Origin: RYN-428 sp035551995
GTDB taxonomy: Bacteria > Planctomycetota > Phycisphaerae > Tepidisphaerales > Tepidisphaeraceae
NCBI GenBank assembly: GCA_035551995.1
Contig: DASZME010000012.1
Span: 1 to 64,000, forward strand
Direction: 5' to 3'
Length of the DNA stretch: 64,000 nucleotides
A program made the translations under genes and the position numbers. The notes under the pieces are model-generated. The model was not told the origin of the DNA. It made no database searches and was given only the letters and a program-made list of their open reading frames with translations. Positions 53,992-63,417 of this stretch are shown here, piece by piece. How positions within the stretch are numbered: the stretch's first letter is position 1; every line of letters starts with the position of its first letter.

Positions 53992-55362
53992 TCAGGCCGC
54001 CGCTCGCGGAGGAACGGCCGACGTTCGCTGCGCGGACAGGTCCTCTTCAAGACTCTGGCGATATCCTTTCCAGTACATGGCGGTCATCGCCAGGCCGGTC
54101 AGAATCATGGCGACGAGTGCGCCGTCGAGCGCGATCGCTTTAATCAGCGGCCAGCTGATCAGCAGCGTGAGGCCCGCGCCCCACAGGGTGCTGAAGAAGA
54201 TGGCGCGCGTCCGCCGCTTGGCGGTCAACGCCGCCGTCAGGATCATTTGGCCATAGGTCAGAAACGCGACCACCGCGTAAAGCGCCAGCACGCGCGGATG
54301 GGCGGCGAACTCGCGGCCGAAAATGGTGAGCAACGGCGCCGCGAACAGGCCAATGGCAAGACAAAACAGGCCCAGCAGCGGCAGCACGACGCGAGAGGTC
54401 TTTTTCAGTTGCTCTTGCAGCGCCAGTCCGCCGCCGGCGGCAAGACTTCTCGAAAACTGAATCGGCAGCACCGTCGCCAGATAAAACGAGATGACGCGCG
54501 TGGGACCAAAAAGCGTTTGCGACGCCTTGAGATATCCGCTGGCGGCTTCGCCGACCATCAGCGCCACCATGTTCATGTACATCGGCAGCGACGAAAAATA
54601 AGTGAGCAGGTCCGACCCGAGCAGCCATTTGCCAAAATGCCAGTTCTCGATCCAGTCGGCGAAATTGGGGCGGCCGCGAAGGCTCGCGCGAACCTGAAAC
54701 AGACCGATGGCCGCCGCGACGGCCGAAGTGATCGCCAGCGCATACATGGCGGCGGGTCCGGTCAGGCGATGTTGGGCCGGATCGGCGACATGGCGATCCG
54801 ACCACCACAGCGCGGCGATCCACGCCGCCTGTCCGCCGTAGCTGACGATGTCGTTAAGCAGGGCGGCGCCCATGCGCCCTTCGGTGTAAAGAGTTCGGCG
54901 GAAAAATTCCTGCAACTGCCAGAACGCGATGGCCGGCGCCAGGGCCAACAAAAGCGCGGCGCAATGCCATCCCTCCACGCGCGCCACGGCGACGAACGCC
55001 AGCGCCAGCAGCGCCTGCGCCGCCGCCATGATCCCTTGTGAGACGGCGGTGCTGGCGGTGTAGCCGTTATAATCGCCGCCCGGCTCCCTGCCCGCGCCAA
55101 GCACGTTATGGGGCTGGGTGACCAGCGACGCCTGGATCATGTTGGCCAGCAGAAGGATGTTGTAAACCAGACTGAATTGTCCAAAGCCGGCGATGCCCAG
55201 ACCCCGGCCGACGAGCACCATGGTGATGAAATTCGAGCCGCTGATCAGGATTTGATCGGCCAAGCCAAACGCGCGTCTGCCGGCGATCAAGCGCCGCAAG
55301 ACCGATGGGCGCGGCGCGACGCAGCCGTAAGAAATTGGGACGTAAGTATTTTGCGTGGCCAT
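53992..55362 (-). CDS. Polysaccharide flippase (Wzx/MATE-like)
   Basis: A 456-residue protein with about 12-14 membrane helices. The first helices (FGLADQILISGSNFITMVLV, GRGLGIAGFGQFSLVYNILL) are typical of the oligosaccharide flippase superfamily. It would translocate lipid-linked repeat units to the periplasm. First gene of the polysaccharide operon, with 253 bases of probable promoter region upstream. Confidence 0.83.
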   Translation of the reverse strand: MATQNTYVPISYGCVAPRPSVLRRLIAGRRAFGLADQILISGSNFITMVLVGRGLGIAGFGQFSLVYNILLLANMIQASLVTQPHNVLGAGREPGGDYNGYTASTAVSQGIMAAAQALLALAFVAVARVEGWHCAALLLALAPAIAFWQLQEFFRRTLYTEGRMGAALLNDIVSYGGQAAWIAALWWSDRHVADPAQHRLTGPAAMYALAITSAVAAAIGLFQVRASLRGRPNFADWIENWHFGKWLLGSDLLTYFSSLPMYMNMVALMVGEAASGYLKASQTLFGPTRVISFYLATVLPIQFSRSLAAGGGLALQEQLKKTSRVVLPLLGLFCLAIGLFAAPLLTIFGREFAAHPRVLALYAVVAFLTYGQMILTAALTAKRRTRAIFFSTLWGAGLTLLISWPLIKAIALDGALVAMILTGLAMTAMYWKGYRQSLEEDLSAQRTSAVPPRAAA

Positions 55363-55615
55363 TGAATCAATCCCGACGTGTTGAGCATCGGATGGATCGT
55401 TCGATCAATGAACCAAAATGGACGTGCGTGACCGCTCAGGATTTTCGATCGATCGGATGTGTATTCGCGTTCGGCTCATGCCGTCGGGCGGTTATCGGAC
55501 TTGGCGGGCGGTTATCGGAATGTATATCGGCGGGATCGGGGCGTCTTTCGGGACCGAAACTCGCCCACAAACGTGAAAATGCGCTTGGCGTCTCCATCTA
55601 CTTTTCCCGCAGACG

Positions 55616-56854
55616 CTACGGGATGATTTCCAGTCCCGGCAGGGCCGCCTTGAGTTTGTCGATCGCCGCCGGGCTTATTTTGGCGTGGCCCAGGGACAGC
55701 TTTTTCAACTTGGTCGTAGCGGCCAATGAGTCGATGCCGGCGTCGGTGATTTTCGATCCTTCCAACACCAGTTCCTGAAGCCGAGCGAGGCGCGATACCG
55801 ATTTCAAATCGTCGTCGTTGATCGGTCCGACATAGACGCGCAGGACCGTGAGCGTCGGAATCTCGCTGGCCAGACGGACCGCTTCGCCGGCGTTGCTTAA
55901 ATCGTGCAAGTCCAGCTCGCGCAGCTTCGGCAAGTTGCGAAGATATCCAACCGCCGCCCCGGTCGCTTTGCGGCTGCCCAACTGCAGGCGCTGGAGATTT
56001 TTTAGGTTGGCAAGATTCATGGCGCCGGCATCGGTGAAGAACGTATGGACGATCTCAAGCCGTTCCAAGCTCGTCATTTGACAAATTTCTTTCAAGCCTT
56101 CGTCGTTCACCGGCGTGTGGTGGAAATTGAGGTTTTCGAGTTTGGTCAGTTTGTGAAGATATTTACAGCCGACGCCGTTGCATTCGGCGCTGGCCAGGCC
56201 GAGTGTTTTTAGTTCGGTCAGGTCGCGGAGCGGTTCGAGATATTCGTCGGTGACGGGCGTAAGCGTCAGGTTGATCGATTCGAGATTGGTCAATGTGCCG
56301 ACGTACTTAAGGCCGGGGCCTTTGATCGCGACGTTGGCGATATCGAGACGGCGGATGTCGGTCAGACCCTGGAGCTGAGCGAGCCATTGGTCGTTGATGG
56401 CGGTATTGAGTTTGTAATCCTTGGCGTGCGGATTTTTTCGTTCGTTGAGATCGACGAGCGTAAGCCGATCGAAAACCCGCATGGCTTGGTCGCCCACGAT
56501 CGAACGCAGCCAGGCGGGCCCGCCGGGGGAGAGTTCGCTCAGGCCGTTGATGGCTTTTAGATTGGCGACGACTGTTTGAGATCGAGCATGCCGGCCCGCT
56601 GCCGTTTCCAGATCGGGAAGCAGATTCTGAATGCGCTGGCGAAGCGCCGCGTCGGTAATCTTATTCGCGGCTTCGGCGAGCGCGGCATGAAGGGGAGCGG
56701 CGTCGCGCGGAAGGGTGTCGGCGATCGTTAAAACGTGTTTGATCGCATCCACGTCGGCCGGGCTGGCGCTGGGCGCATCAGGCGCCGCCGCGGCACAGGT
56801 TGAAACGATCAGGATTCCAATGAGAGCCGCAAGCGACCAAGCGAAATTTTTCAT
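55616..56854 (-). CDS. Exported leucine-rich-repeat protein
   Basis: A 412-residue protein. Signal peptide about 1-23 (ending AAA). From about residue 160 there are eight or more LRR units of the type LTNLESINLTLTPVTDEYLE and LQELVLEGSKITDAGIDSLA, resembling the cysteine-containing or RNI-like repeats common in planctomycetes. LRRs form a curved binding surface; the ligand is unknown. ATG 56854 (MKNFAWSLAALIG) is preferred over 56899. It lies just downstream of the c-di-GMP signalling protein, 37 bases apart. Confidence 0.8.
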   Translation of the reverse strand: MKNFAWSLAALIGILIVSTCAAAAPDAPSASPADVDAIKHVLTIADTLPRDAAPLHAALAEAANKITDAALRQRIQNLLPDLETAAGRHARSQTVVANLKAINGLSELSPGGPAWLRSIVGDQAMRVFDRLTLVDLNERKNPHAKDYKLNTAINDQWLAQLQGLTDIRRLDIANVAIKGPGLKYVGTLTNLESINLTLTPVTDEYLEPLRDLTELKTLGLASAECNGVGCKYLHKLTKLENLNFHHTPVNDEGLKEICQMTSLERLEIVHTFFTDAGAMNLANLKNLQRLQLGSRKATGAAVGYLRNLPKLRELDLHDLSNAGEAVRLASEIPTLTVLRVYVGPINDDDLKSVSRLARLQELVLEGSKITDAGIDSLAATTKLKKLSLGHAKISPAAIDKLKAALPGLEIIP

Positions 56855-56891
56855 GTGGGTTTGCGCAGTAACGGGAAGCCGTTCACGAACG

Positions 56892-59372
56892 TCACGCACA
56901 TTGTTTTACGCTCGCGGCGGCGTTTTGTGTAATCCACTGGATCGTCAAATTGACTTGTGTCCGAAGCGTGACCAGAAGCGCGGGGACTTCGGCCAAAGTC
57001 TTTTCGCGCGCGAGTGATTCGATGCGGTCGGCCAATTGCGACGCGGCGGTCGCCGAAACGTAAGCGGCCATGCTTTTGAGGGTGTGCGCGGCGCGGCGAA
57101 TTGCGTCGGCGTCGCCGGTGGCGACTCCCTGGTCGATCCGGCCCACCTCCACGCCGGCCTGGGACTTAAACCGCTCCATGACCGCGCCGGCGAAATTCGC
57201 GTCGCCGCCGCAGGTTTTCAAGACCACCGCGAAATCGATCGGGGCTGGCGGGGGCGATGACGCCGACGAACCCGCCGCGCCTGTGCCGGCCGGCGATTCA
57301 TTCAACATCGCCGGCGGCACTGGCGTTTCAAACGGGTTGTGGACGTGAACCACGTTTCGCCCGGCGCGCTTGGCCGCGTACAAAGTCAGGTCGGCCGCCT
57401 TCAGCAAATCGGTGAACTGCGCGAGCCCGCGATCGCGCGCGGCCAATCCGATGCTGACCGTCACGCGCGTCGAAGCGTCGCCGATATCAAACGGATGCTG
57501 CGCCACCGCGACCCGGAATCGCTCGGCGCAGACCCTGGCTTCGAGCGTCGTCTGGGCGGGGAAGATAATTAGAAATTCTTCGCCGCCGACCCGACAAACC
57601 GTATCGGTTTCCCGCGTTTGCTCGCGAAGCACCATCGCCACCCGCCGCAATACCATGTCGCCGGCGTGGTGCCCGTAGACGTCGTTGATCTTTTTGAAAT
57701 GGTCGATGTCGATCATCGCGATGGTCAGCGGCCGGCTATAGCGTTCGGCCAGCGCCCACTGCTCCTCGAGCCGTGACATCGCGTGGCGGCGGTTGAACAG
57801 GCCGGTGAGCTCGTCGGTGATCGCCAGTTTTTCCAGCCGGCTGTTTAACTGCGTGAGCTGCGCGTTGATGGCTTGCGAGCCCGTGGCTTTGCGGACCAAT
57901 TCGTCGTGCAGTTTTCCCGAACGAATGCCGGCCCGCACGCGGGCGAGAAGTTCTTCGGGATCGAACGGCTTGGCGACGAAATCGTCCACCCCGGCGCGAT
58001 AGGCGTCGAGCAGGCGTTCCTTGTTCGAATGCGCCGTGAGCATGACGAAATAGACGGGTTCGATTTCAACGTCGCGGCGAATTTGGCCGCACAGTTCCAC
58101 CCCATCGATTTTCGGCATTTCCCAGTCGGAAATAACCACCCGCGGTTTATGCTCGTCAAGAATGTGCTTGGCTTCTTCGCCGTCGGAGGCGAGGAAGATC
58201 GGCTCGCCGGTTCCGGCCAGCAGCTCGGCCAATTTCTGCAGAAGCACCGGATCGTCTTCGGCGATCAGAATTTTGCACGACCGTTGATCGCTGACGACCG
58301 GCGGCGGCGGCGGCAGGGGCGCAGGGGGTTGCGAAGACGGTGCCAAATCGTCGCGAAGCCGCTCTCGCATGTCGATAATTTGCTCTTCGGCGCGGAGAAA
58401 CGCGCCCACCACTTCCGGATCGAAATGCGTGCCGCTGTCGCGCTTGATGATGGCTGCGGCCTGTTCGTGCGTCACGGCTTCTTTGTAAACGCGGCGGCTG
58501 GTCAGGGCGTCGTAAACGTCGGCGACCGCAACGATCCGGCCGCACATCGGTATCTGCTGACCGGCCAGCCCGTAGGGGTAGCCGGTGCCGTCGAATTTTT
58601 CATGATGAGAAATCGCGATCTCGCGGGCCAGTTGAAGGAACCGGGCGCTGGGGAAGCGATTGAGTGCCGCGTCGAGCGTTTCGGCGCCCACGATGGTGTG
58701 GGTCTTCATGATCGCGAATTCGGTGGCGGTCAGCTTGCCGGGCTTGAGAAGAACCGCATCGGGAATGCCCACCTTGCCAAGGTCGTGAAGCGGGCTGGTT
58801 TGATAGAGGAGCCGGACGTATTCCGCGTCGATCCCCGCCGACGCCTTGACTTCCGCCGAAAGGTGCTGCGCCAAAAGCCGCGAATAACTTTGCACGCGTT
58901 CGACGTGCGATCCGGTCTCGGAGTCGCGGCTTTCGGCCAGTTTCGCCAGGGCGAAGAGGGCCACGTCGCGCGTCTCGAGCGAAAGAATGCGCTCGGCGGT
59001 TTTCAGGCAGATGAGCAGGCTTTCCGGGTCGAGCGGCTTGTTGATGAAATCATCGGCGCCGGCGTAGAGCCCTTCCATCTGCTGGCGCGGCCCTTCGCGG
59101 CCGGTCAGCATGATCACGTACACGTAACCCGAAAGGTCTTCGCGGCGGATGACGCGGCAGAGTTCCACGCCGTTCATTCCAGGCATGTCCCAATCCGTAA
59201 TGACCAGGCGGATTTCGCCGCGGCGCAGGATTTCGATGGCTTCGTTTCCGTCGCGCGCGCTGACGGTCGTGTAGCCCATGCGCGACAGCGTGCTCTCGAG
59301 GATGCTCAGCGCGAACTCATCGTCGTCGACGATGAGAACCTGCACGGCGGTTGTAGGCATGTTCGGCCCCAT
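56892..59372 (-). CDS. Response regulator with HD-GYP, GGDEF and HPt domains
   Basis: An 826-residue signalling protein. REC1 (about 10-125) has the phospho-acceptor Asp60 in VITDWDMPG. HD-GYP (about 140-340) has HDLGKVGIPD and HHEKFDGTGYP, intact for c-di-GMP hydrolysis. REC2 (about 368-485) includes VISDWEMPK. GGDEF (about 530-690) has the active loop RVGGEEF, intact for c-di-GMP synthesis. The C-terminal HPt (about 725-815) has AHTLKSMAA with the phospho-His. Both opposing activities are in one protein. ATG overlaps the kinase stop by one base. Confidence 0.9.
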   Translation of the reverse strand: MGPNMPTTAVQVLIVDDDEFALSILESTLSRMGYTTVSARDGNEAIEILRRGEIRLVITDWDMPGMNGVELCRVIRREDLSGYVYVIMLTGREGPRQQMEGLYAGADDFINKPLDPESLLICLKTAERILSLETRDVALFALAKLAESRDSETGSHVERVQSYSRLLAQHLSAEVKASAGIDAEYVRLLYQTSPLHDLGKVGIPDAVLLKPGKLTATEFAIMKTHTIVGAETLDAALNRFPSARFLQLAREIAISHHEKFDGTGYPYGLAGQQIPMCGRIVAVADVYDALTSRRVYKEAVTHEQAAAIIKRDSGTHFDPEVVGAFLRAEEQIIDMRERLRDDLAPSSQPPAPLPPPPPVVSDQRSCKILIAEDDPVLLQKLAELLAGTGEPIFLASDGEEAKHILDEHKPRVVISDWEMPKIDGVELCGQIRRDVEIEPVYFVMLTAHSNKERLLDAYRAGVDDFVAKPFDPEELLARVRAGIRSGKLHDELVRKATGSQAINAQLTQLNSRLEKLAITDELTGLFNRRHAMSRLEEQWALAERYSRPLTIAMIDIDHFKKINDVYGHHAGDMVLRRVAMVLREQTRETDTVCRVGGEEFLIIFPAQTTLEARVCAERFRVAVAQHPFDIGDASTRVTVSIGLAARDRGLAQFTDLLKAADLTLYAAKRAGRNVVHVHNPFETPVPPAMLNESPAGTGAAGSSASSPPPAPIDFAVVLKTCGGDANFAGAVMERFKSQAGVEVGRIDQGVATGDADAIRRAAHTLKSMAAYVSATAASQLADRIESLAREKTLAEVPALLVTLRTQVNLTIQWITQNAAASVKQCA

Positions 59373-61957
59373 TAATTCGGCGTTCCTTTCGCTTTGCTCA
59401 TTGCGCCAAGCTTGATGATCGCTTCCGGAACATATAGCGCGCAGCGGCGGGCCTCGTCCTCCAGACGCGCCAGCTGCTCCTGCATGAACTGAAGATCGTT
59501 GCGAATTCCCGCCTGCTCGATTTCAAACGCGATGGCGCGGAGCGGCGCGGCGCCGACATGGGCGGCAACCGCCTTGAGATTGTGCGCCAATCGCCGCGCG
59601 CCGTCCAAATCGGCCGCGCCAACGCCGGCGCGCAGCAACCCGGCGTCGTCGATCGCCCGCTTCTGAAATTTCTCCAACGTCTTGACCGCAAAGTCCGCGT
59701 CGCTCATGCAGCGCGTCAACAGCGCCGCGACGTCGATGGGCGATTCGGCGGCGGCGATTGGCGGCGCAGGCGCGGCGCCGGGCAGCGACGACGTTTTCTC
59801 GGAGGCCGCCGATCGGGGCGATGAAATTTCAGCGGCGGAAATCGCCTCTTTTTTGTCTTTCACCAGCGCGCCGATCGTCGCGAACAGATCGGCGGCGTTG
59901 ATCGGCTTGGTCACATAGCCGTCCATGCCCGCTTCCAGGCATCGTTCCCGATCCCCATGAATGGCCTCCGCGGTCAGCGCGATGACGGGGATTCTTCGTT
60001 TTGCTCCGCCGGCGACTTCGCGCTCGCGAATCCGGCGGGTCGCTTCCAGCCCGTCCACTCCCGGCATCTGGCAGTCCATCAGCACGCCGTCGTAGCGTCG
60101 CTTTTCGACCGCTTCGATCGCCAGGCTTCCGTCGCCGACAATATCGCAGGTGCATCCGGCTCGCCGCAATGTCTCCTGCGTGACGAATTGATTCATCTCG
60201 TTGTCCTCGGCGACCAGCAGATGCAGGCCCGCGAGCGACTCGTGCGTGGCGCCGGAACCCGCGCGACCGGATTTTGCCGTGGTCGTGCGACGAACAGTGG
60301 CCGTCGTGATCGCGTCGAGCAGGCGCGATTGAAGAAAGGGCCGGTGCAGTTCGGCCACGAAACCGGCCTGGCTGATCGCTTCGGCGTCGGCCCGGTCATC
60401 GATATCGAGCACGGCGATCAGCTTTGTATGCCGCAGCGTCGGATCTTCGCGAATCGCGTTATTTAACTGCGATCTGCCGTTGGATCGATAAGGAATTAGC
60501 GCGACGGCGAACGGATTCTTTGCTTCGTTGGCCTTGCGCAGAAGGTTGATGGCGTTTTCTACGCCCACGATTTCGCTTTCCGCCGAGAAGCGTCCGCGCA
60601 GTTGCTCGGCGAGCAGCCGCCGATATGTGGCGTCGGATTCGACGGCCAGCACGCGAACGTTTCGGAGCGTTTCGGCCGGCCCGATATCCGCCGCCGCGCC
60701 GGCGATCGCGCCGAGCTTGAGGGTAAACCAGAAAGTGGTGCCGCGTCCCACTTCGCTTTCGATGCCGATTTCTCCGCCCATGAGTTCCACGAGATGTTTT
60801 GAAATGGCCAGCCCAAGGCCCGTGCCCCCGAATTTGCGGGTGGTCGAGCTGTCGACCTGCGAGAAGCTTTTGAACAGACGGTCGAGCCGGTCGGCGGGAA
60901 TCCCGATTCCCGTATCCTCGACCTGAACGCGGATGAAGGTGTGTTGCCCCTCGCGGCGCTGGAGTTCGGCTCGCATGCCGACATACCCGGCGGCGGTGAA
61001 CTTCAGGGCATTGTTCACCAGGTTGGTCAGCACCTGCCTAATGCGATTCGGATCTCCGATAAGCCGATGCGGCACCTCGGGCCGAAGCAGGCAGGCCAGC
61101 GCCAGGTTTTTCTTCGACGCCGATGGGGCCAGCAGCTCGGTCAGGTCTTCCATCACCTTGTGCAGGTCAAATTCGATCGCCTCGACCTCGACCTTGCCGG
61201 CTTCGATCTTGGAAAAATCGAGAACGTCGTTGATCACCGCCAGCAGCGAATCGGCGGCTTCGCGGGCGAGTTTTGTGTACCGTTGCTGAATCTCGCTCAG
61301 CCCCGTCGCGCTCAGCAGATCGATCATGCCGACCACGCCGTTGAGCGGCGTGCGAATTTCGTGGCTCATGCGGGCGAGAAATTCGCTCTTGGCGCGGCTG
61401 GCCGCCTCGGCCTTGAGCTTCTCTTCTTCGACTTCCGCCGCCCGTTTCAAGTGCGTGATGTCGACCGCGATTCCCTGAAAAAAGATCGGTTGGCCGTGTT
61501 CGTCGCGGATGATCTGGCAGTCACCCTGCACCCAGACGATATGGCCGTCGCGCGCGATCAGGCGGTATTCGGCGCGAAACTGCGAACCGGTCGCGCATGT
61601 ACGCGAAAATTCCTCGACCCACTTCTCGCGGTCATCGGGATGCAATTGGCGGTACCAGAGAATCGGATTATCCATCCACTCGGTTTGAGTGAAGCCCAGC
61701 AGCGTCTCGATCTGCGGACTGACGTAAAAATCCTGCCTACTTCCGTCCAGCCCGGCCATGAACGTGACGACGGGGAGTTTCTCGATCAATGACCGGAAGC
61801 GAAGTTCCGGCTGCCAGCCGTGGGATTTGCCGTCGCTCGCGCCGTTTCGCGAACGATCGTTCCCTTCCCGCGAGCGGGAAAGTCCCGACAAGCCCGCCAG
61901 TTGCTCCAGCATCGCAACGGCTTGATCGTGCTCGATGGTGAAAGGCGTGTCATTCAT
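59372..61957 (-). CDS. Hybrid histidine kinase PAS-HisKA-HATPase-REC-REC-HPt
   Basis: An 861-residue cytoplasmic sensor kinase. A PAS domain (about 50-170: PQIETLLGFTQTEW, WVQGDCQIIRDE) leads to HisKA with His199 in FLARMSHEIRTPLNG. The ATPase has NLVNNALKFT, DTGIGIP and GGTGLGLAIS. A first receiver-like domain (about 435-555) lacks the phospho-acceptor Asp. REC2 has GVLMDCQMPGVDGLEATRR, with the Asp. HPt contains RLAHNLKAVAAHVG. No membrane helix is seen, so it senses a cytoplasmic signal. Probable partner: the HD-GYP/GGDEF regulator immediately downstream. Confidence 0.9.
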   Translation of the reverse strand: MNDTPFTIEHDQAVAMLEQLAGLSGLSRSREGNDRSRNGASDGKSHGWQPELRFRSLIEKLPVVTFMAGLDGSRQDFYVSPQIETLLGFTQTEWMDNPILWYRQLHPDDREKWVEEFSRTCATGSQFRAEYRLIARDGHIVWVQGDCQIIRDEHGQPIFFQGIAVDITHLKRAAEVEEEKLKAEAASRAKSEFLARMSHEIRTPLNGVVGMIDLLSATGLSEIQQRYTKLAREAADSLLAVINDVLDFSKIEAGKVEVEAIEFDLHKVMEDLTELLAPSASKKNLALACLLRPEVPHRLIGDPNRIRQVLTNLVNNALKFTAAGYVGMRAELQRREGQHTFIRVQVEDTGIGIPADRLDRLFKSFSQVDSSTTRKFGGTGLGLAISKHLVELMGGEIGIESEVGRGTTFWFTLKLGAIAGAAADIGPAETLRNVRVLAVESDATYRRLLAEQLRGRFSAESEIVGVENAINLLRKANEAKNPFAVALIPYRSNGRSQLNNAIREDPTLRHTKLIAVLDIDDRADAEAISQAGFVAELHRPFLQSRLLDAITTATVRRTTTAKSGRAGSGATHESLAGLHLLVAEDNEMNQFVTQETLRRAGCTCDIVGDGSLAIEAVEKRRYDGVLMDCQMPGVDGLEATRRIREREVAGGAKRRIPVIALTAEAIHGDRERCLEAGMDGYVTKPINAADLFATIGALVKDKKEAISAAEISSPRSAASEKTSSLPGAAPAPPIAAAESPIDVAALLTRCMSDADFAVKTLEKFQKRAIDDAGLLRAGVGAADLDGARRLAHNLKAVAAHVGAAPLRAIAFEIEQAGIRNDLQFMQEQLARLEDEARRCALYVPEAIIKLGAMSKAKGTPN

Positions 61958-62141
61958 GAGTCAGGCATCCGCCGATTTATTATTGGCCCAACGGTGTTCT
62001 CGGGATTGCGGCGCGTGTCGCAACTAAACCGAAGTTTCATCGGTCAATCGACGTGACGGCTGTATCATGTATATGGAAAGAATGCCTTCGACTTTGAGTA
62101 TGTGGCGGGTCGCGGTGGCGTTTCTCGGTCCAGCGGCGGTT

Positions 62142-62222
62142 TAGCGGTCACGCTTGCGGGGCGTGCCTCGCCCCACCAGCAAGAAGATATTCCAACGGCC
62201 CCGCTTGCCAGGCGTGCTTCGC
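62142..62222. repeat. Two diverged copies of the GGCCCCGCTTGCGGGGC hairpin repeat
   Basis: TAGCGGTCACGCTTGCGGGG at 62142-62161 with CGTGCCTCG, and AACGGCCCCGCTTGCCAGGC at 62194-62213 with GTGCTTC. They match the element at 48430-48463. They lie in the 298-base gap between dapB and the histidine kinase gene, which contains no open gene otherwise. Confidence 0.6.
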
Positions 62223-62255
62223 GACCCAGGCTCCTAAGCCAAGGTCAAAAACGCT

Positions 62256-63044
62256 CTATAATCCAAGCATGCTGGACATGTCGTAGCGCCCCGGCTTTTG
62301 CCTGGAGAGCCATCGAGCGGCTTTCAACGCTCCATGGGCGAAGGTATCGCGGTTGGTCGCGACGTGAGTCATTTCCAGTCGTTCGCCAAGGGCCGCGAAA
62401 TACGCCGTGTGGCGGCCGATTTCATCGCCGATCCGCAGGGAATGCATGCCGATCTCGCCGCGCTTTCGCACGACGTCGTCTCCGTGACGATCGACGGTCA
62501 GCGCATCTTTTGTTTTCCCGGTGGCCTTGAGAATCGCCTCGGCCAGACCCATGGCCGTTCCCGAAGGCGCGTCTTTTTTGAAGCGATGATGCCCCTCGAG
62601 AATTTCGATGTCGTAATCGTCGCCAAGAATTTTGGCCACTTCACCGGCGATCTTGAACAGGAGATTGACGCCAAGGCTCATGTTGGGCGCTTGGAGAATC
62701 GCGATGTCCTCCGCGGCCTGATCGATGATGGCATGATCCGCCGATTGAAGGCCGGTGGTTCCGATGACCATCGCGATCCCGCGATCGCGGCAGGTCTTAA
62801 GCCAGTGCCGCATCGAAGCCGGCGAAGTGAAATCGATCAGCGCCTGAGGCGTGGGCCGCAGATCGAAAGTAATCGGCACGCCGATTTTCCCGGCGCCGGC
62901 GAGTTCGCCGGCGTCGGTTCCCTGGGACGGGTGGTCCGGCCGTTCGATGGCGCCGAGGATATCAAAGCCGCCGGCTTGATGGGCCAGCGCGATGAGCCGC
63001 AAGCCCATGCGGCCCGCGGCGCCGGTGATGGCGAGTGATGTCAT
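62256..63044 (-). CDS. dapB: 4-hydroxy-tetrahydrodipicolinate reductase
   Basis: Reduces the product of DapA in lysine and diaminopimelate synthesis. The 262-residue protein has the Rossmann motif TGAAGRMG (7-14), the loop VIGTTGL, catalytic EGHHRFKKDAPSGTA with its HHRxKxDAPSG signature, and MGLAEA. Length is normal. dapA or lysA are not adjacent. The leader region upstream contains a long palindrome. Confidence 0.95.
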   Translation of the reverse strand: MTSLAITGAAGRMGLRLIALAHQAGGFDILGAIERPDHPSQGTDAGELAGAGKIGVPITFDLRPTPQALIDFTSPASMRHWLKTCRDRGIAMVIGTTGLQSADHAIIDQAAEDIAILQAPNMSLGVNLLFKIAGEVAKILGDDYDIEILEGHHRFKKDAPSGTAMGLAEAILKATGKTKDALTVDRHGDDVVRKRGEIGMHSLRIGDEIGRHTAYFAALGERLEMTHVATNRDTFAHGALKAARWLSRQKPGRYDMSSMLGL

Positions 63045-63286
63045 TTTTGATTCCGCTAACGGACGCGACGGAAGAATCTTGGCGCAGTATAGGAGAAAAT
63101 CAATTCGACTTCGAGAACAGGCGGCGTGCGCACTATCCTAGAGTTGCGATGCAGTGTGCAGCGCCGCGTGAAGTGAAATTTGCACCCCACCGGTTGCTTG
63201 CGACGCCGAGACGTTGAACGGGCGTCGCAACTGGCGACGTTGGAGATAATCGCGTGGCGCGTCGTCCACTTCCTGATTTGGAATTG

Positions 63287-63377
63287 TGACCACGGATAGC
63301 GCGGATGATCGCGGATAATGCGGAAGACCAAAAATTTATTTCGTCTTTTCCGCGCCGATCCGCGCAATCGGTGGTCA
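63287..63377. repeat. Long inverted repeat, CCACGGATnGCGCGGAT family
   Basis: TGACCACGGATAGCGCGGAT (63287-63306) and on to 63316 is the reverse complement of 63349-63377 at 24 of 29 positions, around an AT-rich loop. Half-copies occur at 3612-3643 and 34141-34173. The region 63045-63417 holds no gene otherwise. Confidence 0.75.
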
Positions 63378-63417
63378 TGATTTTCCGTCGGGGAAAAAAC
63401 GCTTTACTCACAGTTCG

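Noticed and set aside
53710..55041. A 443-codon plus-strand frame opposite the flippase gene
   Set aside because: Product is Arg/Gln-rich noise; the opposite strand has a clear membrane protein.
57873..59375. A 500-codon plus-strand frame opposite the HD-GYP/GGDEF regulator
   Set aside because: Codon bias of the minus-strand gene leaves the complementary frame open; no domain is visible.
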